A stretch of 21,978 nt of DNA, from assembly GCA_016839245.1 (NCBI GenBank), contig JAEOUN010000049.1:1-21978 (forward strand), in the 5' to 3' direction. Shown in pieces: positions 7,559 to 14,891 of this stretch (the stretch's first letter is position 1; every line of letters begins with the position of its first letter). The notes below the pieces were generated by a model. It was not told where the DNA came from. It worked only from the letters and a program-made list of their open reading frames with translations, and did no database searches. A program made the translations under genes and the position numbers. This stretch comes from Candidatus Thorarchaeota archaeon (GTDB lineage Archaea > Asgardarchaeota > Thorarchaeia > Thorarchaeales > Thorarchaeaceae).

Positions 7559-7875
7559 TCGGTAATGAATTAGCAGATTTTCTCAACTTATGCAATGTTG
7601 AGTTATCTTCTCTACTTGATATATTAAGGCATATTTCAGGATGAAATAGCAACATCAATGGTGTAATAATTGTACAAGTACAGCGATTATTCATTCACAA
7701 TTCTTATACTATATCTTCCCCTTTCTTCTTTTTGAGGTGAAATATACCAAAACAAATTCGATAGTTCAATTATTTGAAATCCGATTTAAGAGAAGGTGAT
7801 GAATGAAGATACTACAATGGAATTAGTTATCAGTTGGTAATTTCAACCACATCTGAAAGATAGGTGTGTTTCTCA
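7559..7875 (+). other. Non-coding stretch with hairpin, pyrimidine tract and unused ribosome sites
   Basis: These 317 bases carry no convincing gene. CTCAAC (7582-7587) and GTTGAG (7597-7602) form a 6-bp hairpin with a 9-base loop about 25 bases after the exporter stop, a possible terminator. A pyrimidine-rich run (about 7715-7733) follows. GAGGTGA (7734-7740), a near-perfect Shine-Dalgarno sequence, has no start codon close by. A second site, AAGGTGAT (7793-7800), overlaps an ATG at 7799 that opens a 13-residue peptide ending at 7840; an ATG at 7803 opens an even shorter one. These could be a leader peptide or remnants. Confidence 0.4.
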
Positions 7876-8586
7876 ATGATTGAATGGCTAATTGCTTTAG
7901 GGATTGGACTGGCAATTTCAATAATCATATACTCTCTATCGTTTGGTATTATGGTCATTATTATTAAAAAAGCAAAACTGGAATCAAATGTTGTACTTGC
8001 AAATCAATGGATGTCATCCGCTGTTGTAAGTCCTAGTGTTTTTATCCTATCGCTTTTAGCCATCTTTTTTATCAGCTCTGGATCACTGCAACTTTGGGGA
8101 TTCCAACTCCCCAATCTTTCTTCCCTACTGGTATTGAGTTCAATTGGTCTTGTCACTGCTTGGATTACTATTTCTGTGAGTGAAAAGATATCTCCAACTC
8201 CAGAAAGGATGTGTCCTCCTCCAGATTTTAGTGGTCGGATTATTTTCTTTGTTTTGATTGTGTTACTTGCCAGTATATCTGAAGAATTGCTATTTCGGGG
8301 TTTCTTACAGAATGTCTTGGATAACTACGCTTACTATGCACTTGATTTTTCGGGAGTGTATATCACCTCTGGAGTAATTGTTTCTAGTATCATCTTTGGT
8401 CTTGTTCACATAGCCCCTGCCAAACAAATGGGCTCTTCTGTGCCTGTTCTGACAATATCTGCAGTATTACTTGGATTAGTTGCTGGAATATTCTTGACAA
8501 CATCTGGTAGTCTTCTTCTGCCAATCATCGTGCATATTGAATTCAATCTGATTGGATTTCTATATGCATTAAAGAAACCAAATTGA
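7876..8586 (+). CDS. CPBP-family (CAAX protease-like) intramembrane protease
   Basis: This multi-pass membrane protein of 236 residues is a probable intramembrane glutamic protease of the CPBP/Abi group, related to Rce1. The catalytic landmarks are all present: SEELLFRG with the E-E-x-x-x-R motif (bases 8281-8298), FGLVH with its histidine at 8407-8409, and a final H-x-x-x-N (HIEFN, 8533-8547). Start choice: an in-frame GTG at 7864 lies inside the sequence AGGTG (7862-7866), which serves well as a ribosome site for the ATG at 7876 (9 bases apart), so the ATG is preferred. Family roles include processing of prenylated or membrane proteins and peptide immunity; nothing nearby fixes the substrate. 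The unknown membrane protein and the zinc-ribbon pair follow on the same strand. Confidence 0.88.
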   Translation: MIEWLIALGIGLAISIIIYSLSFGIMVIIIKKAKLESNVVLANQWMSSAVVSPSVFILSLLAIFFISSGSLQLWGFQLPNLSSLLVLSSIGLVTAWITISVSEKISPTPERMCPPPDFSGRIIFFVLIVLLASISEELLFRGFLQNVLDNYAYYALDFSGVYITSGVIVSSIIFGLVHIAPAKQMGSSVPVLTISAVLLGLVAGIFLTTSGSLLLPIIVHIEFNLIGFLYALKKPN

Positions 8587-8678
8587 ATACACTAAGATCT
8601 TCAAGACAAAACCATACACCTTATGTACTTTCAATATATTGATTGGCAAATCGTCATACACTTGGAGAGGTTTGAGGT

Positions 8679-9287
8679 ATGCGGGATGAAATAGACAGAA
8701 AGTCTGAATTCATTTATGACCGTTCTTTGCAGCAATTAGCCGTAAATATTGGGATTTTTGGGATCATCTGTGAAGCTATAGTGCGAATACTACGGTTACT
8801 AATAATTATTAATCATATAGTTGCTTCTGATACTAATTTCAACTTGCTTTTGTTTTGGCTAGACATTTTAGGATATTTAAGTTTCTTTTTTTCAATATTG
8901 ATCTCCATAGGATATGTTGCCATTTTTTCATTAAAAGGCAGTAGGCTCGGCATCTTCTTTCCATTGTCAACTATCCTATATCATTTTGTCTATGAACTTC
9001 AAATGTACATATTACCTGGAATCTTGATACAAAGTGTTCTATATTATATTTTTATTGTCATTCAAGCTCTGATACTACTCTCTATTCGAAAAAAGAGTAC
9101 TAATCCTCAATTTCTGTTGGTTTTCGTCATTTTCATTTTAATTACAGTTCCTATATCATATGTAAATTGGTGGTTACTACAACTAACTCTGTTCATTGAA
9201 CTGGGTTTGACTTTGATCCTCTTCTCAATTGAGCGGAAAGAGGTATTCATTGAAGACAATAGATTCGTGGCAGATAGCTATTATTGA
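8679..9287 (+). CDS. Unrecognised multi-pass membrane protein
   Basis: I do not recognise this family. The 202 residues are very hydrophobic, with about six membrane segments (roughly residues 20-48, 55-88, 92-112, 113-135, 143-163, 165-185) and charged ends (MRDEIDRKSE at the start, RKEVFIEDNR near the end). It has no visible catalytic motif. The ATG at 8679 is preceded by GGAGAGG (8664-8670) and GAGGT. It lies 92 bases after the protease and 77 before the first zinc-ribbon gene, all on one strand, so a loose operon is possible. Low-complexity Leu/Ile/Phe content makes distant homology hard to judge by eye. Confidence 0.6.
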   Translation: MRDEIDRKSEFIYDRSLQQLAVNIGIFGIICEAIVRILRLLIIINHIVASDTNFNLLLFWLDILGYLSFFFSILISIGYVAIFSLKGSRLGIFFPLSTILYHFVYELQMYILPGILIQSVLYYIFIVIQALILLSIRKKSTNPQFLLVFVIFILITVPISYVNWWLLQLTLFIELGLTLILFSIERKEVFIEDNRFVADSYY

Positions 9288-9364
9288 CATTATATTCATT
9301 TCACGAAGTCTTAAATGGCAATGACATAATTCCATATCAGAAACAGACTCTGGAGAGTTTGACA

Positions 9365-10402
9365 ATGGGTTCTGAAACATCGACGGCTGACATGTTCAAA
9401 TGTCCCGTGTGTAATGGAAATGTGAAGACCGGACCCGATGATGTTGTAATTACTTGTACCTATTGTGGTAACACAACTACAATTGAAGGCAAAGCGATTG
9501 GCGACCATTTAATGGAAACCGCAGTCGATGCTGATACTCGACTTCAAGGTTTCCAGAAATTCCTTGATAAGAATAAAGGAATGAACAAAGGCTTAGTGAA
9601 AGCTACCCAGGTTGTCGAAAATCGTCTCATCTACGTACCTGTCTGGACAGCTAAAGTTAAAGCTGATAGCTACTACAAAGGTTACAAGACAGTTCAGGTA
9701 CCGGTCCAGAAAACTAGGACAGTTCGAGAATCCGATGGGACTACTAGAACTGAAACCTATACAGACTATGAAACAGGATATGTTCCTGTCCAATCAGAAT
9801 TACACACAGATACTGACGAGCCACTGCTCGCTAGAAAGGGTGCAAGATTCTATGGTTTGGAGGATTATCTGAATACGGTGAAACCTGAAAAAGGAGTAAC
9901 CTATGATTTTGAAAAAATTAAAGATTTGGAACCAACAATGCTGAATGCGGAGATTGGACAAGAAGAGTTTGAAAAGACAATTCATGGAAGAGTTGCTGAT
10001 AACCATCGCGCTCAAGCAAAGAGTGGTCTTGCAGAGCTCTTTGACTGTAGAACAACAACCAATGTGAGAAATACCACCTACATGCAGGCTCCGTTTTCCC
10101 TGATACGATACAAGTTCCAAGGTGACCTATACAAGGCTGCAATTGATGGTCACTCTGGAAAAGTCGTCATGGGAGAGATTCCAATTACACGTGGTCAACG
10201 AATAATGTGGACTTTAATTGGTCTCATAGGAATCATTGTAGCTGGATTTGGCGGAGAGTTTGTCGTTTCTGGCATCAATATGCCTGGTGATACTGGATTT
10301 CCTCTGTTTGCTGTAGGTGGATTTGCAGCGGTGTTAGGTATCATTATGACATTCTTTGGATTCAGGGTGTTGATTATGACACAACGTACGAAGAAGGGGT
10401 GA
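9365..10402 (+). CDS. Zinc-ribbon membrane protein, first of a tandem paralogous pair
   Basis: This protein of 345 residues has an N-terminal four-cysteine zinc ribbon (CPVC 13-16, CTYC 31-34). It also has two beta-rich segments marked by Tyr/Trp-Pro patterns (LIYVPVW 88-94; YMQAPFSLIRYKFQG 239-253) and two C-terminal membrane helices (about 281-300 and 314-337). The stretch L-I-R-Y-K-F-Q-G..Y-K-A-A-I-D-G-H-S-G-K-V recalls bacterial TFIIB-type-zinc-ribbon membrane proteins of unknown function. A segment at 107-150 rich in Thr, Val and Arg (TRTVRESDG, TETYTDYETG) is absent from the neighbouring paralogue. ATG at 9365 is preferred over an upstream TTG (9284), because GGAGAG at 9352-9357 is 7 bases away and the zinc ribbon begins soon after. 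The stop overlaps the ribosome site of the next gene. Confidence 0.75.
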   Translation: MGSETSTADMFKCPVCNGNVKTGPDDVVITCTYCGNTTTIEGKAIGDHLMETAVDADTRLQGFQKFLDKNKGMNKGLVKATQVVENRLIYVPVWTAKVKADSYYKGYKTVQVPVQKTRTVRESDGTTRTETYTDYETGYVPVQSELHTDTDEPLLARKGARFYGLEDYLNTVKPEKGVTYDFEKIKDLEPTMLNAEIGQEEFEKTIHGRVADNHRAQAKSGLAELFDCRTTTNVRNTTYMQAPFSLIRYKFQGDLYKAAIDGHSGKVVMGEIPITRGQRIMWTLIGLIGIIVAGFGGEFVVSGINMPGDTGFPLFAVGGFAAVLGIIMTFFGFRVLIMTQRTKKG

Positions 10403-10407
10403 AAAAA

Positions 10408-11379
10408 ATGGCAAGATGTGCTTTTTGTGATGCAAATTTTGATGCAGGTCCTGGAGACTTACTTCTAGTCTGTCCCTACTGTGGGACTGCTCAGACTACA
10501 ACAGGTGAAAAATTCAAAGACCACTATATGATCAGGGTGCACTTTGACCAGGGTGAAGCGCAGACTACCCTTCTTGATTGGGTATCCAAGCAATTGGGTG
10601 TACCACAGGATCTTCCTACTAGCGCAAAATTCGTAAAGGCCGAACAAATATGGTATCCATTCTGGATAAGTAGAGTTGATGCTGATACTACTTATCAGGG
10701 TCTAGGTCGTGATGCGACATTTCATGATGAGTGGCCACAATATCGTGGTGCATACAAACGGATTCAATACTTCTGGAAACCTGAATCAGGTCGTTTCACA
10801 CGTCGCCATGAGATAAGCATCGCAGGTGTAAAAGATATAGACCCAGATATTAAAGGCCATCCAATTCCTACTCGAGCTAAAGAATTCTTCAGTCATGCTC
10901 ATGCAGAAGAATTCGATGGGAAGGTGTTACACAGTAACATTGGCGAGGATGATGCCCGAGGTCTTGCAAGACAGATGGCATTTGAACGACAGACGAATCT
11001 CATTCTTCAAGAAGTTGACAAGATTGAGTCAAGAAATGATAATATCGAAGTTGGTGAGACATTTCTTATTCATGTTCCAATTTGGGAATTAGAGTATAGA
11101 TATGGAAATCGTAAGTATGCTGCTTCGGTATCTGCGCCAACAGGATATGTAATTGAGAGCAAATATCCCAGATCAATGGCCTTTAGAGCCGGAGGAATTG
11201 GATTTGGATTATTAATGCTACTTATTGGTGTGGGACTCATTTCTTTCGCTCTTGATCTCTTTAGTATTGGTGCTATTCTGACTGGTGGTGGCATACTTTC
11301 AGGGAGTCTGCTATCAATACTTGGTCTTGTACTCATATACAAAGGCGCTTCAAGGAAAGAAGCAAAAGAGCAAATCTAG
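10408..11379 (+). CDS. Zinc-ribbon membrane protein, second of the tandem pair
   Basis: This is a 323-residue paralogue of the preceding gene. The plan is the same: zinc ribbon (CAFC 4-7, CPYC 22-25), a helical linker, a first beta segment with WYPFW (82-86) and DADTTYQG, a second with HVPIWELEYRYGNRKY (222-237) ending in TGYV, and two C-terminal membrane helices (about 262-281 and 285-311). GGGGTGA at 10396-10402, which spans the previous gene's stop, is a good ribosome site for the ATG at 10408; the in-frame GTG at 10399 is part of that site. The pair is therefore translationally linked and may form a complex. A hydrophilic insert rich in aromatic and basic residues (about 100-135) replaces the Thr-rich insert of the first copy. 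Function unknown. Confidence 0.75.
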   Translation: MARCAFCDANFDAGPGDLLLVCPYCGTAQTTTGEKFKDHYMIRVHFDQGEAQTTLLDWVSKQLGVPQDLPTSAKFVKAEQIWYPFWISRVDADTTYQGLGRDATFHDEWPQYRGAYKRIQYFWKPESGRFTRRHEISIAGVKDIDPDIKGHPIPTRAKEFFSHAHAEEFDGKVLHSNIGEDDARGLARQMAFERQTNLILQEVDKIESRNDNIEVGETFLIHVPIWELEYRYGNRKYAASVSAPTGYVIESKYPRSMAFRAGGIGFGLLMLLIGVGLISFALDLFSIGAILTGGGILSGSLLSILGLVLIYKGASRKEAKEQI

Positions 11380-11380
11380 T

Positions 11381-11415
11381 GCAGAGCTAAGGCTCTGCCC
11401 TTCCTTCTTTTTTAT
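11381..11415 (+). terminator. Intrinsic terminator after the zinc-ribbon pair
   Basis: GCAGAGC (11381-11387) and GCTCTGC (11392-11398) form a perfect 7-bp stem with loop TAAG, followed by CCTTCCTTCTTTTTTAT. It begins one base after the stop. The T-run overlaps the stop of the convergent Nre-like gene. Confidence 0.88.
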
Positions 11416-12572
11416 ATGCTATCATTTGGAGAGCTATTTTCAATAATTCTATATGCTCCGCTAAAATTTTCCAATAATGTATCTCCGTTTTTCCAGACAG
11501 AAATATCAGGTGATAGTAGTGACTTGAGAACACTAAGTGCATTCTCTCTATTGTCTAACTCAATCTGTTGTGATTCTAAAGCTTCTTTCACTCCAGTTCT
11601 TACTAACCAAGGACCAAGAATACTGTTTTCTCTAGTTCTGGAGAAATGAAAGATTGTGACGCTTGCTGACTCTTTTCGTCCAATAAGATCAGAATAGGCT
11701 GAGAATCTTGCATGGTCAGCAAATACTGCAGTCTTAGAATCTGATGCATTATGTCTGATACCCTGCAAACTAGCTCCACGTTCTAGCCCATTTTCTGTCC
11801 GTTCAATTCTAACATAATCCACCTTGGGCTCTCCTGGTTCTACTAGGATAGTAAAAGTGTCGCCAAATATCTCTGACATGCAGAGGCGATATGAGGATGA
11901 AAGCGGCTTTTTAATGAGCTCGATAATTGAACGACTAACATAGCCATCAATGATTGCCTTATATGCTCCTCTTGACGGAATAAACCTTCTACTGTCGCAT
12001 CTTCCTAGTAATCCAACTGACATAAGTCTTGCAACTTGATCTAGAGTATAATCATAGTCTAAGAGTTTCCAAGCTGCTTCTGAAGTGGGAATATCTTGCT
12101 CAGTGATTCTCTTGGCAACCCTGCTAATTTCAGGTTCACATATTATGTCAATTGATTTTGCATGTACGACACTACTTGCTGGTAACTGCCCTCCAAGCAT
12201 ACTAAGATTCCTTGAAGGAAGGCTAGATGTTTCTACTTCGATAGCTACAGGGCTAACAGACAAAGCTATTGTCTGAAGTGTTTCTATATTTTGAGATGGT
12301 TTCATTGCACGCGCATCAATTGGAATTGTGAATCTGTATAATCTCCTTCTCATAGAGATTATAGCCTCTCGATCAAGACCACTCCATGATTCAGGATGGT
12401 CGTAGATGGAAAGCCATTCCGAAGGTTCGGTGGAAGCTAAGACACTAGACATTAAGATAGGATATTTGGCTGCTTCAACGACTATTCCTGGTGGACTGAA
12501 TGCAGTCACAAGTCTGTTTGTTACAGATTGTTCAAATTGCAATTGCATTGTTTGAATTTGGTCAAGAGCCAT
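11412..12572 (-). CDS. Divergent Nre-family protein lacking zinc ribbon and PIP motif
   Basis: The 386 residues follow the archaeal Nre (NreA/NreB) layout. FSPPGIVVEAAKYPIL (25-40) corresponds to the SPP..VGR.GYP opening. DHPESW (58-63) and the following R-R-x-L-x-R fit the N-terminal domain, and SVSPVAIEVE (105-114) is its usual close. SVGLLGRCDSRRFIPSR (185-201) matches the LLS.G.LG...LVPTRW region, and GPWLVRTGVKEAL (320-332) the usual C-terminal GVW.VRE. Nre proteins take part in archaeal DNA repair and often bind PCNA. Here the N-terminal four-cysteine ribbon and a C-terminal PIP motif are not seen, and the usual PTRW is replaced by PSRG. This suggests a specialised or decayed paralogue. 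The ATG at 12572 is preceded by GGGGAAGG. It faces the zinc-ribbon pair and diverges from the glycosyltransferase. Confidence 0.72.
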   Translation of the reverse strand: MALDQIQTMQLQFEQSVTNRLVTAFSPPGIVVEAAKYPILMSSVLASTEPSEWLSIYDHPESWSGLDREAIISMRRRLYRFTIPIDARAMKPSQNIETLQTIALSVSPVAIEVETSSLPSRNLSMLGGQLPASSVVHAKSIDIICEPEISRVAKRITEQDIPTSEAAWKLLDYDYTLDQVARLMSVGLLGRCDSRRFIPSRGAYKAIIDGYVSRSIIELIKKPLSSSYRLCMSEIFGDTFTILVEPGEPKVDYVRIERTENGLERGASLQGIRHNASDSKTAVFADHARFSAYSDLIGRKESASVTIFHFSRTRENSILGPWLVRTGVKEALESQQIELDNRENALSVLKSLLSPDISVWKNGDTLLENFSGAYRIIENSSPNDSI

Positions 12573-12775
12573 CTAACCTTCCCCTGTATGAAAGTGGACC
12601 CACCTATGACTAATCACAGTAACCTAAGTCGATTTTCTCTAGAATGCATATTCTTGAACGGATATTCTGCGTGGTGAGGGAGGTCGCCGAAACTAAATTC
12701 GTCTGAGAAAACACATATACCGGTCTGATTTTTATTTAGTTGGGAGTGACGAACATAATTCAAGAGGATAATTCT
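12573..12775. promoter_or_regulatory. Divergent promoter region, Nre-like gene / glycosyltransferase
   Basis: No gene is seen in these 203 bases. TTTTTATTTAG (12729-12739) is a TATA-like box suitably placed for the glycosyltransferase ATG at 12776. AGAAT-GCAT-ATTCT (12641-12654) is a 5-bp inverted repeat between the two genes, and CAGTAACC (12617-12624) carries the AGTAAC half-site seen in other intergenic regions here. Confidence 0.4.
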
Positions 12776-14350
12776 ATGAGTTCATCCATTACCAGATATA
12801 GAATTATAATGAGCGATCTCTACAGGGATCGTCGTGAAGATATATTCTTGTTTTTGTTTGCTTTAGCTGCTACTCTAATCTCATGCATATATTATCTTCT
12901 TACAATGCTCTCAATATCTGAACCTGGTCTGACACTTGATGATTCATGGATTCACCTTCAATTTGCTCGCACAATTTTCCAAGGCACTCCTTGGGAATAT
13001 TCTCCGGGTTATCCAAGTACCGGTTCTACAAGCCCACTATGGTCTATTATTTTATCATGCATTTTCTTTTTCACAGATGATCAGTTTGGTATTGTTTGGG
13101 CTACTTATTGTATTTCTATCATTTTCTTCATTTGTTCAACCTACTTAGCAGGAAGGATTGTAACGAATTATCTCGATAGCCTACCATTAGGGCTTTTTAC
13201 AACTGTCGCATTTGTAATCATACCACGTAATACATGGCTCATGCTTTCCGGCATGGAAACTCCTCTGTTCGTCTTTATTTTACTGCTATCAATCGTGATT
13301 TTGGATCACGAGGAACCAAAATATGATCTCCTTCTGGGGATACTCGGAGGACTTGCTTATCTAACACGTCCAGAAGGAGTTGTCATTATCTTCTGTATTG
13401 TAGTACGATTTCTGAAATTGGGTTATCATAGAAAAGTGGACAAGGCACGTATTGGATTATTCATATTATCAGGCGTTTTTGCTCTTGTAGTTATAGCTCC
13501 TTGGATTCAATATTGCCTTTCTACAACAGGTTATCCATTCCCAGATACATTCTATGCAAAGGTACATACTCCCACCCCATCAGAAATTGCAGCATGGGAC
13601 TCATTTTGGGCACATTTCCTGTTGGAGATGCCTTTTCTAGGAATTGGAGCAATTATTGGAATTGTCTTGATCGTCAAAGGGAAGCCTTTCGCTTGGATAC
13701 TTCCGGTAGCTTTGACCATTTTGTATAGAATCTTGACGCCTTATCCTGCGTTGATTAACAATTCGAGATATCTTGTGCCAGTATTTGACCTCTTTCTTGT
13801 GGTTGGTATTACTACTTCAGCATTAATTTTTAGAATGATATTTCTCGGGATTCTTGAGTTAAGGAATGATCTTTCACCGGATATTATCGTGGCATCATTG
13901 CTTGTATTTCTGATCATCATGCCGATGTATCCTTATTATGTATGGCAGGCAACAAATTTTGGGAAAGCTGCTGGTAACATCAATGATATGCAGGTTCATC
14001 TTGGCTACTGGCTTGCAGAAAATACTCCGCAAGATGCTGTATTTGCCACTCACGATGCTGGTGCACTACGTTTCTTTTCAAATCGCACAATGATTGATCT
14101 TGCGGGACTTGTGAGTCCGGATATGATTCACGGCAATCTAACACCTCAAGAGAAGATGCAGTATCTATGTGATCACGGGTGCGATTACTTTGTATTTTTC
14201 GATGAATTATTTATCTTCTGGAGTTTACTTCTACCAAACGGATCCTATGAAAAATTGTATACTGTCTTTCTTGAGGACAATGTAGTAGCGGGAAGAGATA
14301 CAATGTCTGTTTTTCTGATTCATTGGGAGTTAACTCAATATTCTCATTAG
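12776..14350 (+). CDS. GT-C-type membrane glycosyltransferase (GT39/ArnT-like)
   Basis: This 524-residue membrane protein has a short cytoplasmic N-terminus, a first helix (about 22-46) and then about ten further helices. The first outer loop carries LTLDDSWIHLQFARTI (53-68), with acidic pair D55-D56, followed by SPGYPSTGSTSPLW (76-89). A DD/DE pair in this loop is the hallmark of GT-C enzymes, which use lipid-linked sugars (for example dolichyl-phosphate sugars) to glycosylate proteins or lipids on the outer face. The C-terminal ~120 residues are a soluble outer domain. The ATG at 12776 has GAGG at 12764-12767, 8 bases upstream; the frame also stays open to a TTG at 12740. Acceptor and sugar are unknown, and no other glycan gene is nearby. 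Confidence 0.78.
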   Translation: MSSSITRYRIIMSDLYRDRREDIFLFLFALAATLISCIYYLLTMLSISEPGLTLDDSWIHLQFARTIFQGTPWEYSPGYPSTGSTSPLWSIILSCIFFFTDDQFGIVWATYCISIIFFICSTYLAGRIVTNYLDSLPLGLFTTVAFVIIPRNTWLMLSGMETPLFVFILLLSIVILDHEEPKYDLLLGILGGLAYLTRPEGVVIIFCIVVRFLKLGYHRKVDKARIGLFILSGVFALVVIAPWIQYCLSTTGYPFPDTFYAKVHTPTPSEIAAWDSFWAHFLLEMPFLGIGAIIGIVLIVKGKPFAWILPVALTILYRILTPYPALINNSRYLVPVFDLFLVVGITTSALIFRMIFLGILELRNDLSPDIIVASLLVFLIIMPMYPYYVWQATNFGKAAGNINDMQVHLGYWLAENTPQDAVFATHDAGALRFFSNRTMIDLAGLVSPDMIHGNLTPQEKMQYLCDHGCDYFVFFDELFIFWSLLLPNGSYEKLYTVFLEDNVVAGRDTMSVFLIHWELTQYSH

Positions 14351-14413
14351 GTATATTGGTGGTCACAAATCCTTAAATTTGAGGATAATGGATAACATTC
14401 TTGGGTACAATCA

Positions 14414-14869
14414 TTGAGTGATATAATTGACCAGATTCAGGACTATCTTGAGATATTAAACATGAAATACAATTGGAATGAAAAAGATGGCGTTTTTGAG
14501 CTACTCTTTAGTGAACGAAAAGATACGAAGGCTGCAAGTCCTGGAATGAACGATGAACCAAATTCGTTCCAATATACACTATATATCCGGCCTGGGATAA
14601 AATGGATTCAGATATACACTGATGTCTTTCCACTTGATAAAATACCTGAAGCTAAGCAAAAAGCAGTCTTTCTTGATCTGTTGAATGCTAATCGCAAATA
14701 TGCAGAAGTGTGCTTTGATTTCGACAGAGAGAGGGGATATATTGGAACATCGCAAGAGATGATGATTCAAGGCCTAAATTTTGATGCATTTAGAGAGGAG
14801 TTTTTAGCAGTTCCATGGGCCGTGAAAAATTTCTGGACTGAAATTGCCAATAAACATGGTCTCAAGTAA
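14414..14869 (+). CDS. Small soluble protein, YbjN / secretion-chaperone-like fold (tentative)
   Basis: This is a soluble acidic protein of about 151 residues. The pattern is an N-terminal helix (2-18), a set of strands (about 20-70, including YTLYIRPGIKWIQIYTDVFP), a helix (LDLLNANRKYA), strands (EVCFDFDRERGYIGTSQEM) and a closing helix (FDAFREEFLAVPWAVKNFWTE... region, 124-146). This alternation and the L-L-x-x-N-R-x-x-x...G-x-I motif recall YbjN-type proteins, which share the type III secretion chaperone fold. Start is uncertain: TTG at 14414 gives a full first helix, and ATG at 14462 is the alternative. CCTTAAATTT (14371-14380) is a TATA-like box. A nine-codon ORF from ATG 14388 ends in a TGA that overlaps the TTG. 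It is convergent with alaX. Confidence 0.62.
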   Translation: MSDIIDQIQDYLEILNMKYNWNEKDGVFELLFSERKDTKAASPGMNDEPNSFQYTLYIRPGIKWIQIYTDVFPLDKIPEAKQKAVFLDLLNANRKYAEVCFDFDRERGYIGTSQEMMIQGLNFDAFREEFLAVPWAVKNFWTEIANKHGLK

Positions 14870-14891
14870 AACTGGCAAATAGTTGGTATTG

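Noticed and set aside
9284..9364. N-terminal extension of the first zinc-ribbon protein from TTG at 9284
   Set aside because: A good GGAGAG site lies before the ATG at 9365, and the extra 27 residues show no domain or membrane feature. The TTGA overlap with the previous gene is probably chance.
12740..12775. Upstream TTG start for the glycosyltransferase
   Set aside because: The TATA-like box at 12729-12739 would put transcription start after this codon, while ATG 12776 has GAGG at proper spacing.
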